DNA of 64,000 nucleotides from Epiperipatus broadwayi (lineage: Eukaryota; Onychophora; Udeonychophora; Euonychophora; Peripatidae): contig JAQFVV010000072.1 of assembly GCA_028023455.1 (NCBI GenBank), positions 3,244,501 to 3,308,500 on the forward strand, given 5' to 3'. Made by a program: the position numbers and the translations under genes. Below, piece by piece: positions 24,822 to 36,937 of this stretch (the first letter of the stretch is position 1; every line of letters starts with the position of its first letter). The notes beneath the pieces are model-generated. The model was not told the DNA's origin, did not search any database, and saw nothing but the letters and a program-made list of their open reading frames with translations.

Positions 24822-26879
24822 TTCTAAATAGTTAGAAATAAGAGTTCTATAATTGATGTTAAGCTTAAGAATGATTAGTGAATTAATATAGTTAAATTGA
24901 GATAGTTATTTTCAGACCACAATCATTTTGAATCTTTGTTCAGTACACTGAAATAAAAGTAAAAATCTGAAAAATGGCATCATAATTGTATCAAATCAGT
25001 GAGAGGCTTTTTTTAAAAAAAATCATATTAGTTTCTGTCTGCTTTTTTGTGCTTAACGGTACTGCAGTAATTTTTTCTAGATTATAAAAAGTTAAGAATC
25101 ATCTGATTCTATAATAATTGAAATCAATCTGTATTATGAAATCTGCTGAGATGCAATAGAAAAATATATCTGTGGGATTTTCTGCCTAAGCAAGAGCATT
25201 TCTTTTTCTTTCTTATAACACCATCTAGTGTCAAACTTGAACAATAAACTGTTAAGAGATGATAATGCAATTTTTCACATTTCCAGAACAGTTTCTCACT
25301 TTGAGTGCTTGAGATTTAAAGCCAAGCCAATGCAGTTTTTTTTTTTTAAATCTAGAAACCACTTTTATCCCCCTCCCCTTTATTAACAAACCAATGGCTT
25401 GAAATTTTAAAAAAAATCATTCAGTTTTAAATCCAAGCCAATCTTCTTATATAACTATATAGATTTAATGTCTAAGTCAGAACAGCATATTTTAAAAACT
25501 TCAGTTCTCTTAACTGTACATCAACTCATCATTTGATTCTTTCATCTTATTCCAATAAACATTTTTCTTTTCTCTGTTCCAGTGCCATCTATTGTAAGAT
25601 CGAATAATCAGTGGTTATCAGATGGTATCTTCAGATGACTTTGGAGCATCTACCTTTATCCACGAAGACTTGGGATTCAAAGCTGGAATTGATTCAGTTA
25701 TACACCTGGCTATCATCTGTAAACATTTTTCTTAAAAAGCAAAGTAAAGTCTAAAATTAAGAAAGAACCTCGTTTTGAATATATAATTGCTAATTAGATA
25801 TCAGTTATGTATAAGCAGGTTAGATATATTTCAGAATATTATTGGTCCTCTAACAATAGAAATTCTTCTCATTGAAAATACCATCCCAATGTCTCCAAGC
25901 CTTCACTAAGACAACGCTACGAAAGTAAAAACATCAAATAATTCAAAACTGGATTTCTCCCTCCTTCCACTTCCAAATTATAATCATCTGATAATCATGA
26001 TGGTCATTATAAAATATAATAACTAAAAAAGGCTTCGAATGATAAGTAGCTGTTACCTTATTCCAAAGCTGATGAGACACGTAAGAAACGTTATCAGATG
26101 GTGATATTTCTCTCTCTTTCGCACATACATATAATAAATAATTACTTTAATATAGACTATATTAATTCATACTCATACAAGTATATTCCAGTGCGTATCG
26201 GTAGCTGAAAATTAAATAGAAAATATTCAAATCACCTTCCCAAATATTATATGTCAGCAACACCCTCTGTGACTAAATATAAAGTTTGAACTTTAAACAG
26301 CCAGGGTTGCCGAAATGTCATAATTTTTGGAAAGATGATTTGAATATACCCACAGAAGTATATTCGAATTCAGGAATGAACATATTTCTTTCAGTTCTCA
26401 TACATTCAGTTGGCTCAATACAATTTAAAAACTATCAAGCAACTGATGAAATATCTGATATTTTAAATAGATGAGCCATGTCATTGAAGAGAATTATTCT
26501 AGTGGCTAAACTAATAATGTCTTCAATATAGACATTGAAGTCTTTTTAATAAACAGTCTCCTTATAGACGAAGCATCTTCATTGGTTCCTAATATAGAGC
26601 AAATGAAGGAGAGACAATATTCACAAACATGTCGATTGCCATCTGGTGAGAGTATGAGTACCTCTACTAAAGCATACCTAGATACCCATTTACCATCAAA
26701 TATTAGATGGTTGCTATGATAACTGCTACCCGAGAGAAGAATCCTAAGTTTCTTAGAAAAAAAAAAACCAGTTGTCAAATTCCATGGCAAAGATATGGTA
26801 GGCAAAACTAATGTATATACATGGCACGAGTTCATGAGAAAAAGAGATATAAATGCATTGTGGACTGCAAGCAGATTTT

Positions 26880-27003
26880 TAAAAAGAATATTATTTTACT
26901 CTTTCTCATATGTCATGGCATCGGCCGGGACGCGAATCCACAACCGTCTGCAACCAACTACTTGCTTGCAAGGCGGCTGCGATGACCTCTCGGCCAACAG
27001 GTG
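26880..27003 (-). mobile_element. tRNA-derived SINE
   Basis: The minus strand reads TGTTGGCCGAGAGGTCA (A-box region, about 26984-27001) and GGATTCGCGTCCCGGCC (B-box region, about 26923-26940), followed by GATGCCATGACATATGAGAA. The same modules occur in order at 2453-2600. Its GC content stands out sharply from the flanks. Confidence 0.65.
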
Positions 27004-27439
27004 ATTTATTGCTATCTCCACTCTTCGCTTCCAACGCAAGGCATAAACAATACTTGCCAATTTTCATTACAAGCTTTTACCATTTATAATTTATACTCGT
27101 ATTATAAATTTAGGTATATAGTCTTGCAAAAATGTGAGCAGATAAACATCATATCTCTCTTACAATATGTGCCATCAGCAAATAAAAATCATTTAAAGCT
27201 GTTGGATGATTTAAGACATCATCTAGGCAAATAAGTAACACAATAAATCAAGAACCACTTCATTATCGAAGTTAATTAAATATAGCACGTAGTTATTAGT
27301 TCTTTAAGCCACTGTATTTGAACATTTATATATGTCTCTCTGCGTGTGTACGAATCTGCAAGTAGAAAGAAACGACGCTGCAATTTATATCAAAGAAAAT
27401 CATGTAATCGAAAGAAAGATCCCGTAAGTAAGAATTTAC

Positions 27440-28040
27440 TGAGCTATTAATCATGTCTGTGGTTTCAAAAAGGCAAGGATATAAGACAAGCTCAAGTGAC
27501 CAAGAGCCCCATCAAGCCAGTCATCAGAATCATTATTAAGCTTTTGTATAATCTGACCTTTGATTATGCTTACAACTAGGATGCTAATGTAACCACCAAG
27601 AAATACTTCCGCTGCCACACTCCATTACCGATTAAGGAAGAGATTCTCAACTGGTTACAGCAACAATTTCTCACTTTCAAAACCTTGCACAAACATTTTA
27701 TTCATGTTAAAATGATCTAATATTTATAAAAGATTTATTAGTATATGCTGTAATATATATATATATAATCCATCTCAGATTCACGGTAGCACTGCGCATT
27801 ATTTTCTCATTCATCAATTTAATTTGATTTCTTGGCTGTACCGTTGAATAATGTCTACGATTGTCTAAAATTGAATGCTTCTGTTTCAGATAGCAGAGTA
27901 ATGGTACTGATAATTAGGAAATTCCTAGACTGGAGCTTATTATGTCACAAAGTAGCTCAAATGATAAATGCTCCTCGCCGCTACCATGTGCTCACCACAT
28001 TAAGAGAGAGAGAGAACAAGCCAAGAAACAATTTATAAAG
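27440..28040 (+). other. Decayed coding-like sequence, unrecognised
   Basis: A plus-strand frame beginning about 27473 is open, apart from one stop, for some 80 codons (GKDIRQAQVTKSPIKPVIR, later EEILNWLQQQF). It is followed by a 68-codon ORF at 27832-28038. Composition is less AT-biased than the flanks. No family is recognisable; a dead transposon or processed pseudogene is possible. Confidence 0.25.
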
Positions 28041-28835
28041 AAAGTGTGCCTTTATTAAAAGTTGTCTATTATTGTAGCAGGGAAATAAAAATAACATTAT
28101 TACTGGATGAAATATTATTTATGCCACATTAGCTAAAAGACAGATTGTGACAAAATAATGAGGCAAAACTAACAGCTGTTGTGGGAAAGGGAAAAAGAAA
28201 AACTAATTACGTATATATGTAGCTTAATGCCCTCTTCATTCAACTGTGTAACTTATATAAAAAGAATAGTAATAAAAATACGCAAGATATCTGTACCTAT
28301 GCATATATGTATGATATTTATATACCCTATATCTTCGTCATCAGCAGAAACTAACTGCAAATGAGTTTGACCATTTCTACACCAAGGGAAAAAAAAATAT
28401 GAAAACAAAATACTGTTAATACTAATGTATTATACATTTGAAATGAATATGCAAACCAATCTGTGAAACCCAAATACATTCTCATATAGAATACGCTGAT
28501 TTATTATCTATTTGATATTTTACCGAAACTACTTCTACAAGAAAATTTTCTTTCTGAAACATTTCAACACTTTGTCTAATTGGAACTCTTCATTTTATTT
28601 TATCTCCAATAACATCTCAATTAAAACAACAAATATTGCTTTTTAGAAAGTCCGTTAGATCTTTCATAATATAAATAAGCTCTACCTTACTCAGAAAAAG
28701 CATGTTTAACTTTGACTATTAGACACTATTTTTATAAAATTTATCCTTGTTTATTCATTTCCCATGTCAGAACCAACAAAAATGTGATTTTACAATAATA
28801 GGACTATTTATAGTCAGAAAGCTAAATGATATACT

Positions 28836-29010
28836 GATTTCTATTATGATCTTGACATCTTATTTGAGAAATTTTATGGCTTAAAGCTTTTCACTTCCTT
28901 TATGTTATATCCATAGGGACAATGATTTCAGTTATGATCTTGACATCTTATTTTGAGAATTGTATGGCTTAAAGCTTTCCACTTCCTTTATGTTATATCC
29001 ATAGGGAATA
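28836..29010 (+). repeat. Tandem duplication, unit about 90 bases
   Basis: The series TATGATCTTGACATCTTATT, ATGGCTTAAAGCTTT and CTTTATGTTATATCCATAGG occurs twice in a row with few changes. Confidence 0.85.
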
Positions 29011-29029
29011 CAATTCTCACTTTCACCAT

Positions 29030-29265
29030 CATTTTCAACCATTGTCAATCCACTGCCGGCATCTCCAAGTTCAATCCAGCCTTTCTTGATCTATAGCCTC
29101 TTTTCATTCACCCATCTCACATGTGGTTGCTTTCTAGGTTTTTTTTACAATATTTGGAATCCAGTTAAAGATTTCATGTCCATCTATATCATCTCATCTA
29201 GCAATATGTCCAATCCAACTCCACTTCAGTCTTTTAATTCTTTCAATGATGTCAGTAACACCTGT
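29030..29265 (-). mobile_element. RTE-like LINE 3' end, decayed
   Basis: On the minus strand it reads IIERIKRLKWSWIGHIAR, then a stop and a diverged tail ending near a CAATCCACTGC block. This is the C-terminal region of a non-LTR element of the type whose tail reads IGHIARR.DNRWT. It is parallel to 39510-39765. Confidence 0.6.
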
Positions 29266-31819
29266 TTATTATCTCGGCATATATTTCACTTCCATACAAC
29301 AAATTAAATAAAAGATCAGCTTTGCATACAACTCATTTATTTGCAGTATTTATATCAGTATGATGAGATAACTTATCTTTTAACTTATTAAAAGCAGCTA
29401 TAGTGTAGTGGACTCTATGCTCCATCTGAACATCAAAACTACCCCCCCCCCTTTTTTTTTTTAAATTTAAAAGGCTATTAAAGTATTCACATTCCCAAAT
29501 TCAAAATTATACAACCTAAAAATTATTGATGACTTTTCTTCCCTTACAGGCTAATTAAATAAGGATAGATTTTATATAAATATATATAATTATTAAATGA
29601 AAGCCTTTATATTTTGTATTCAAAATGTCTAAAACATCCAGGGTAGGATATACAACATTTAAATTGTGTTAAATAAGTCAAAAAATAAAAAAACAAAATA
29701 AGAATTGATGTCACGAAATAGCTGTTGGGCCTAAAAATAAAATAAAATTACAAATGAAAAATAAATATCAATATGCTATATATTTTGCCACATTAAAGGA
29801 ATTTTGAATCCCAGAGTTCAAATCCTGAGTTCAGTACTTCGAATAAATGCTTCTCTTAATAACGTTTTATAAGTTTTACCCTGGTTTATAATTATTAAGC
29901 ATCCCAATCAGTGTAATTTCCAGCAAATCATATTAAATGGCATTTCTTCTGAATGACATGGTGTTCTTTTTTTCTTTTCATTGTTATGAAGACCATCTTA
30001 TTGCAAGACTTTTTCTTTTACTATCTAAGCGACACATATACGTTCTGGAATAAACTAGACTGTCTTATAGTGATTTAAATAAGATAATTTTGATCTGATT
30101 ATCTATTAAGTTAAGTGTAAGTTCAAAGTGAATCAGATTGATTTCCACAGCTTCACTTTTTAACGCTGATTTTTTAAATTTATCTAATGAATGAATTTTT
30201 TTATGAGCTAACTATTTATAAACATCATACAGAAATATTCCAACCAAAAGACAGAAATACTAGTGGTTTATAATGACTTTCAATTTCATTGCTATATATG
30301 TAGATCGGACTGCTCTTCTTTTACTATCTTTTCTGCATCGATTGCAAAAATTCTAATAGAAATAGCATTATTATTTAATCCAATCCTTTATGCACTCAGT
30401 TCAATGCATTTTTTTACAATAATTCTAATAATATCCATAATGCATTTAATTCAATGCAATGTATTTATTTAATTTTTTATTTCAGCAGACAATTTCAACT
30501 GTGTAGTAGGCTTCCTCAGAGCTACAAAATTTACAGTCAAAGCTATTAGCTGCACTTACAGAATTTCATAACAGCATTGTATTGTACTGACTATATAATA
30601 GTGTTTAAATATTGTTGATATTTATATTTGGCTACATTGCATTAGTCAGATAATGTTAATTTAATTTTTGAAGCAGATAAGTGAAGAAACCGTGAGCATT
30701 CTGAAATTCCAGTAAAGATTAGAAAGATGAAATCCTGATTAAAATGAACTGTTAAAAATATTACAAAAAAATCCAATTCTTAAATAATAATTTTTCAATA
30801 GTTTAAAAAGTTTCTTGGTTGTTATATCCAGCAAATTATCTTAAGGCGAGATACATATTAGACAGTTAACAAATGACTTGAGTGAGTTGGCAAGTCTGAT
30901 CTACTTAACAAACAGTCTTCTTATATCTGGTGGAAGAATATATGTGAACTAGAACTCATCAGGAATATTTTTTATGATAATATTTATATTAAGTAAAGGA
31001 TAAAAGATACATAAATTATATTTACATCATCAATTTGTTCTAATAAAAGCAAACCAAAGTTGAAATGTTTTTTAAAATTTAGAAAGCCATTGTTAAGACA
31101 TAAAAGAACATTCCTAATACAATTTTTGGCTTTTTAATTTCATCAGCGAGAACTTAGGATTTTTTAATAACAAAAAAGATCAAAAGACTATTGCTAAAGG
31201 CATTATTTATAGTTTTGAAACCTAAAATATCATTAACAAAGACAAAAATCAGAAGCCTATCAGTGAATGTGGATATTACCACACTGTATAATCTGGATTA
31301 TTCAAGAATAAAATAAGTAATTCTGGAATAGGTTGAAGAGAACTATGGAAGCACATGAGTAACATAACAAAATTATGAGACTTAAATTACTGTTATTAAG
31401 TTTTCAAATTAAAGAGAATTGTCATATAGTTGACATAAAAACTGAGATCACTAAAATAACTGCAGATTGATTTGGTATTAGATATATATAACTATGCAAA
31501 AACCAAAATTCACAATTCCAAAAACCCAATCATCTAATTTTCTTTCAAATGCAATCATATTTTTAAAAAATTCATAATACTTTTATTAATCCATACTTTT
31601 TTTTTTTCAAATCTTGTTTGATTTATGAAATCATAACAAATATATTTTATTATAAGTATCATACTTTTGACACAACCACCTCACATAAACACATCAATAC
31701 TAATTATTAATTTATAAACTAGAGATTACTTCTAGCTTAGAGATAAATTTTAAATCTCAATTAAAGATTAAAATATGTTTTTTTAAATTGATAAATACTG
31801 AACAAATGATGAAGATATA

Positions 31820-31930
31820 TGTGCGAGATTGTGATCTGAGCCAACCGATTGGGTACTTATTCAGCAACAAATGTGCATCTTGGGCACCATTTTGTCATTT
31901 TCAGATGTCTATTCATACATGTGTGATGGA
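31820..31930 (-). repeat. Foldback family B fragment
   Basis: It carries GTGCGAGATTGTGATCTGAG and CTTATTCAGCAACAAATGTG, matching the right arm of the 51070-51585 element (GTGGGAGATGATGATCTGGA and CTTCAGCACAAAATACTTAT). Confidence 0.5.
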
Positions 31931-31993
31931 CTGGAAGTTTTAAGTTTATCTTAAAAAGAAATATTACAAAACTAGTGATATTTCAACTATTTA

Positions 31994-32197
31994 TTAAAAA
32001 ATACAATTTCTGCAAACTACTTTGAACACTTTTTAGCAAAATCCTTTATTTTACATATATACATATATTTTACGTTTTGACTGTCCTGCAGTCTTCTTCA
32101 GAGCCAGAAGATAAAATGTAAGGTGTACGTATATATGTACAATAAAGGATTTTGCTAAAAAGTGTTGAAAGTAGTTTGGATAAATTGTATTTATTAG
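31994..32197. mobile_element. Foldback (palindromic) element
   Basis: The arms 31994-32075 and 32112-32197 are near-perfect reverse complements, for example TTTTTAGCAAAATCCTTTAT at 32029 and its inverse at 32140. The centre holds GACTGTCCTGCAGTC followed by TTCTTCAGAG. The same core occurs in the unrelated-looking palindrome at 57687-57925. No coding capacity. Confidence 0.85.
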
Positions 32198-32236
32198 AGC
32201 AAAATAAAGGAAAGACTGATTTATTTATTTAAAACC

Positions 32237-32630
32237 TTAAACTGAGAGACTGCCAACCTCTCAAGTGCTTATAACTATCAACAGCCAACCAGATCGTAAA
32301 TACTGAGACAGAGAATTTAACAAGAAAAGGGTGGTTCCACCCTCTTCTTTACTTGTCTTTCTATATATGCATTAAAAAACTACTGCGTAGTAAATCTAAA
32401 GATTTCACGCTGTATGTTTGTAATTTGAATTCAGTGAGTTGAGTGTGAAGATATTTAAGATTCATGCTTTCAGATCTAAGTACTTTAGACTGGCTTGGAT
32501 ATATAGAAAGGCAAGTAAAGAAGAGGGTGGAACCACCCTTCTCTTGTTAAATTCTCTGTCTCAGTGTTTACGATCTGATTGGCTGTTGATAGTTATAAGC
32601 ACTTGAGAGGGTGGCAGTCTCTCAGTTTAA
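32237..32630. mobile_element. Long-arm foldback MITE bounded by TTAA
   Basis: Arms of about 133 bases, 32237-32371 and 32497-32630, are reverse complements (ACTGAGAGACTGCCA...GGGTGGTTCCACCCTCTTCT and the inverse), with few mismatches. They enclose about 125 bases of unrelated sequence. Both outer ends read TTAA, the target of piggyBac-type transposons, but the TTAA is part of the palindrome, so it is only suggestive. Confidence 0.85.
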
Positions 32631-32999
32631 TTTCAATACCGTCTGCGCTTTATAAAATAAATATTTAAAACATCTATCACAAAATAAATAAAAATTGAAA
32701 ATTAGAAGCTGTAAATTGAAAAAATGTAGATCAAGAATAGAAGAGATAACTTGAATAGTATAAAGAAATAAAAACATCTGCTAGAAAAACATGTTCATTA
32801 GTTCCAGCTTTGAATCCTAAATCTTTATAGAAATACCCTCCTATCTTTTATCTGATGCTCAGTGATTATTCAAGTATACAGTAGATGACTCTAGAGAAAG
32901 ATAAAATAGATAACTAAGCTGAGAAAATTATGTGATCTTGGTGTTAATAGTCTTTCTTTTCCTTATTTTTCAACCAGATATATTGAAACAGTAAGATTC

Positions 33000-35000
33000 G
33001 TATTCGAATCTTAAGTTTCACCTTTTTCTGTCGTCTCTCACTGACCGGTCTATCCCGCCCAAATTTAAACTTTTTGGTATCGAATTGTGTGTGTAGCAAT
33101 ATTAAAAATGTATAAATATATGTAGAATTCAGCATAAACACGCACACATTTCGATCTCAAATTAAAGGCAATAAATAAAGATAAAATAATATAATTTAGA
33201 TTTCTTTTAGTTATATAATTTTGTGTAATTTTAATCATTTATTTTGGATTATAAAGTTCGTATTTATTGCTTTGTTTAAATTTCGTTTAATAATAATTCT
33301 AAAAAAAAAATCTGATGTAATATTTAATTAAAAGTTAAAATGATCTTATGTTTCCTTTTTGTCTTTGAAATTTAAAAGCATCAGTCAGTGATAGATAATA
33401 GATTAATTAAAGAAAAATTCTCCAAAATGTAATTAGTAAATGTAAAATGTAAACAATAGAACGGCAGCTTTCTTTAATTAAAACCAACAAAATATATTGA
33501 TTATCCTCAGGGCAGATTAAGTAGAACCTAAAAATACCTTAACAAAAATGTGAGATCAAGATAAGAAAAGAGGCCATCTTAGACTTGCTGGAGACATTCA
33601 CTTCAACTTTAGCTTTGCTCTCGATCACTGAGAGTCTCCAAAATATAAAAATAAATTGTTCCTGCCAAGGTATGACCGAGTAAAAGCACCTAGATTATTC
33701 TCCATCGGGAGATGGCCTATCGGATGCCGAACTTTCCATTGCCTGTCATAAATTCACCATGAAGATCTGCTGCCTGAAATAAATGAGAAAGCTGCTGCTG
33801 CTGTGAAAGTAAATGAAATATCTAAATACAAGAAAGAATTGCCACTCGTGAACTTTTTGCTGCTAAACTAATGGAATCAGAAAACTTCTTATAAAACAGG
33901 TACCTGTCTGTGTTCAAACTCTAGAGTACTCTAATAACATGCTATAGCTATTCTTCATATTACTTATCTAAATTGTAAAATGTAAAAACTACCATTTGTA
34001 TAACTAAAATTGAATAATTAACTTAATGTGTAAATTTCTCTAATAATCTAGCTTACCTCATTCTATCTTTCTTGGGTGCGTATTTCTCAAATCTACATTT
34101 TATCTATAGTTATTATTTAATTATTGCATGCTCATAATTGTCTCAATTTTCAAAGTTTAAATCTATGATCGCTTGGAACAATGAATGCGTGTCAAATTTT
34201 CATTAATATTTGCTTTCATAACTAACTTAACTTTCATATAAATCGACACGCATTCAATGCATCATTTATTGTAATGCAGGGGTCTACTACTTCGCAAATG
34301 GCTGACGTATTAGTTATAATAATTCCCAATTTATATGTTTTGTATTTATTAAATCATGAATAATTCCAGAAAATTACATTTCTTTGAGAGTCACCAACAT
34401 TCTTTAGTAAATGTTGATAATGTAGGGCCGAATTAGAAATCTATTTAAATCTTATCATAATCGTTTATACTTATACATGTGTTACGTTTTAAAGACACAA
34501 TGATCTATTCCACCGTAAATATTCCGGATTCTTCAGGGTTGAAATTAACCCCAGTCGTCCTACACAAGTGGACATAATAAATGCTCCCGTAGGATTTGAC
34601 CCATCATGCAGCCAGCTGGAAAATTGCAACACGGACTGTTTGTCCCTGGTTATGCTTATGTGACACCTTACTTCATCGGGCCGAGGCAGAGACCAGCCCG
34701 ACAGTCTTATAAACTCATTCGCGGCATTGCAGTTTCAATATACTGCCATTCCATATCGCCTTTCTAAAGCATACGTGTTCCTTTACTTAATTTTATTATT
34801 CTATATATCACTCCGCCTCTGCATTATCTTCGTAATTCACTCTCAAATAAATGTTTGCCCTTAGTCATAAAATAAATATTTTAATTAAATAAATATATGT
34901 CCGCCGCTACTCTTAAATCTTACTTTAGATTCTTGCATTGCAAAGGTATAAATTCCCCAAGGCATGCATTAGAAATACTTACTCGAGAATTTTAGGTAGC
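33000..35000. other. Island richer in GC and CpG, no assigned gene
   Basis: Short segments (33560-33830, 34480-34750) carry many CpG dinucleotides and less AT bias than the rest of the window. On the minus strand, about 34500-34715 is open for roughly 70 codons (reading PDEVRCHISITRDKQ); I do not recognise it. A short open stretch at about 33025-33075 (minus, KFGRDRPVSERRQKK) is followed by a GTGAAA donor-like site. It could be the promoter or 5' exons of a minus-strand gene, possibly RYK itself, but nothing confirms that. Confidence 0.3.
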
Positions 35001-35014
35001 TAGATTATGCCTTC

Positions 35015-35250
35015 AAATAAATGAATTCCTTTTGTAAACATTACAGTATCGGAAATACCGTTACTGAGGTCCTCAAGATAAAATAAGGTCGAAACAAATA
35101 AATGTATTCCTTTTGTAAACATTACAGTATCGGAAATACCGCTACTGAAGTCCTCAATATAAAATAATGTCTAAATAAATAAATGTATTCTTTAAAATAT
35201 AATAGTATTGCAAGTCCCGCTAATGAAGCTTTGAATCCATAAAATATTAT
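35015..35250 (+). repeat. Tandem repeat, unit about 88 bases, about 2.7 copies
   Basis: ATTCCTTTTGTAAACATTAC and AGTATCGGAAATACCG recur 88 bases apart; a third, diverged unit begins at about 35180. Confidence 0.85.
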
Positions 35251-35374
35251 TAGTAAATGATTTTCTTATTAAAATGTGTGAATAAATAATTTTAAACTAT
35301 ACGTCTGCAGTTACGTTTCATTTATTCGACACCCATTCTATATAATATTTCCTCGATTATGTAAATATGAATGT

Positions 35375-35625
35375 TTAATTAATATTAGTTTGATTATTGG
35401 CTAACTCGAGAATAAAATCATGAATCTCTTGCATATCCCTGACCACCGTGCCTAAGGAAATATTTACTAATGTCACATCAGATGCGGTGTTTCGTGGATT
35501 GTATTGTGGAACCGATAAACTACGTTCGAACTCACTAACACGGGTGGCTTCGCTACCTTGATGGTGCTGCTGTTCTGTGTGGTGGTCGAATTCTGCACTA
35601 TGTTTACGAGTCACACGTTTTCTGA
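35375..35625 (-). CDS. Candidate 3'-terminal coding exon, unknown gene
   Basis: The minus strand has an acceptor-like AACAG (35626 upward), then about 83 open codons to a TAA at 35377-35375. An AATAAA signal follows 49 bases further on (35326-35321). The reading RKRVTRKHSAEFDHHTEQQH, later LVNISLGTVVRDMQEIHDF, is rich in D, E, H and R and uses GC-containing codons, unlike chance ORFs nearby. The polypyrimidine tract is weak. I recognise no domain. It starts one base into a codon, so at least one upstream exon is needed. It could belong to a gene upstream of or nested in RYK, or be a fossil. Confidence 0.4.
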
Positions 35626-35864
35626 CTGTTACAATATGTTAATTTGCTTTACTTATTCAAAAACAATACACATAAAAATTAGTAAGGTCAATCAAGCACA
35701 TTAAAATTTGCAATATAATTTATTTCTTCCCACTATAATAACAAAGTTCTTTTTGAGAAACAGTGATCACCGTTATAGTAAAACATATTTTTACAAGTTG
35801 TCTTTAAACTGTTTTTGGCAAGACAAGATAAATTAATCATGACTGAAATAATTATCTTCTAACC

Positions 35865-35955
35865 ACAACTGAATGTTTTCGCAAACATGTCGCTAAGAAA
35901 TATCTTTTAATTGCGACTGAATGTTTTCACAAACATATCACTAAGACATAACTAT
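35865..35955 (+). repeat. Short tandem duplication, unit about 55 bases
   Basis: ACTGAATGTTTTCGCAAACATGTCGCTAAG is followed by a second copy with a few changes (ACTGAATGTTTTCACAAACA). Confidence 0.75.
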
Positions 35956-36937
35956 CCTCGTCATTTGTGCTGCATTTGGTTTATGAAGTCTTAGTTTTAT
36001 AATAATTTATTATTTTGTTAAATAGATATAATTATCAGACTTCATATCATATCATATAAGGTAAAGAAGCAAGTCATATTAGTTTAGGTTCAAAACTTTA
36101 GGGCTTTTCATATTACAGACGTTTAGCTTGAGAGTAGGCAAGAAATTAAAAAATAGTTGCCAGAAGCATAATTGCATTTGGCTCCGGCTTTAAATTCAAA
36201 GTAATCACTGATAAAGTCAAAAAGTCAGACCCAATCCGTGGTATTAAATGTGCTACCATCTGGTATCCAATAATTACTTAAGCTTATTGTTGATAATGTT
36301 AGAGCAGAAAGCTGCTCGTTTATAACATATTGAGGCAGCTAAAGAATCTAAATGTTATTATGTTGATAAATCTATAAAAACTGATGATAAATAAAATTAA
36401 CATTTTAATTCCAATATAATTCTGTTAAATAGAACACTCAGATTGGGAACTGATATCAGCCAGAAACTAATCTCATAACATTCAAATATGAATCAAGAGA
36501 TTGAAGTGTAATATTAAGAAAAAATTTTTTTAATGATGGAGATCCAAAATCAGACACTTTATTCCTTTCGGACGAGCATTTCTGATGGTAATTATTAGTT
36601 ATTTCCTCAATACAATTTACTTCAGCATTCCATATTTAGTGGAACATGCTTTAAAAACTCTAAAATGTAAAAAAGTTAAAACAACCCTTGACTAATTCTA
36701 TGCAAGACAAAGGTATATAAAACAGTGAAAGAAAAATTAGTAAAGGTAAAAAGTCATTAATATGAATATCTATTATTCAAAAACTTCAATTACTCAAACA
36801 AAATTGGAAAGTTGATTTTTTTAATAATAAATAAAGTAGTTTGTACACACATTTTATAAACATAATTAAAAAAAACAACAACTACACATTCAGTAAATAT
36901 CTATAAATTGATAAGACTAAATACTTGCTATGTATTA

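Larger units (their letters stand above)
20105..26900. other. Presumed RYK upstream intron, mostly featureless outside listed repeats
   Basis: This region should contain, or lead to, the missing 5' RYK exons, but I found none. It holds a diverged family A copy (21990-22240), the second hAT element (23637-24821) and a degraded repeat at about 25200-25720. The rest is low-complexity AT-rich DNA. The ORFs at 21314-21625, 22808-23071 and 26506-26835 have no recognisable domains and are left out. Confidence 0.5.

Noticed and set aside
26506-26835. 109-codon minus-strand ORF (contains SSYHSNHLIFDGKWVSR)
   Set aside because: It superficially suggested a MULE-type transposase but no catalytic motif could be placed; too weak to call.
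33600-33790. Possible first exon of RYK on the minus strand (MESSASDRPSPDG)
   Set aside because: The frame closes after about 14 codons with no donor and no signal peptide.
35015-35250. Regularly spaced repeats resembling a CRISPR array
   Set aside because: Units are continuous 88-base tandem copies with no spacers, and the DNA is eukaryotic.
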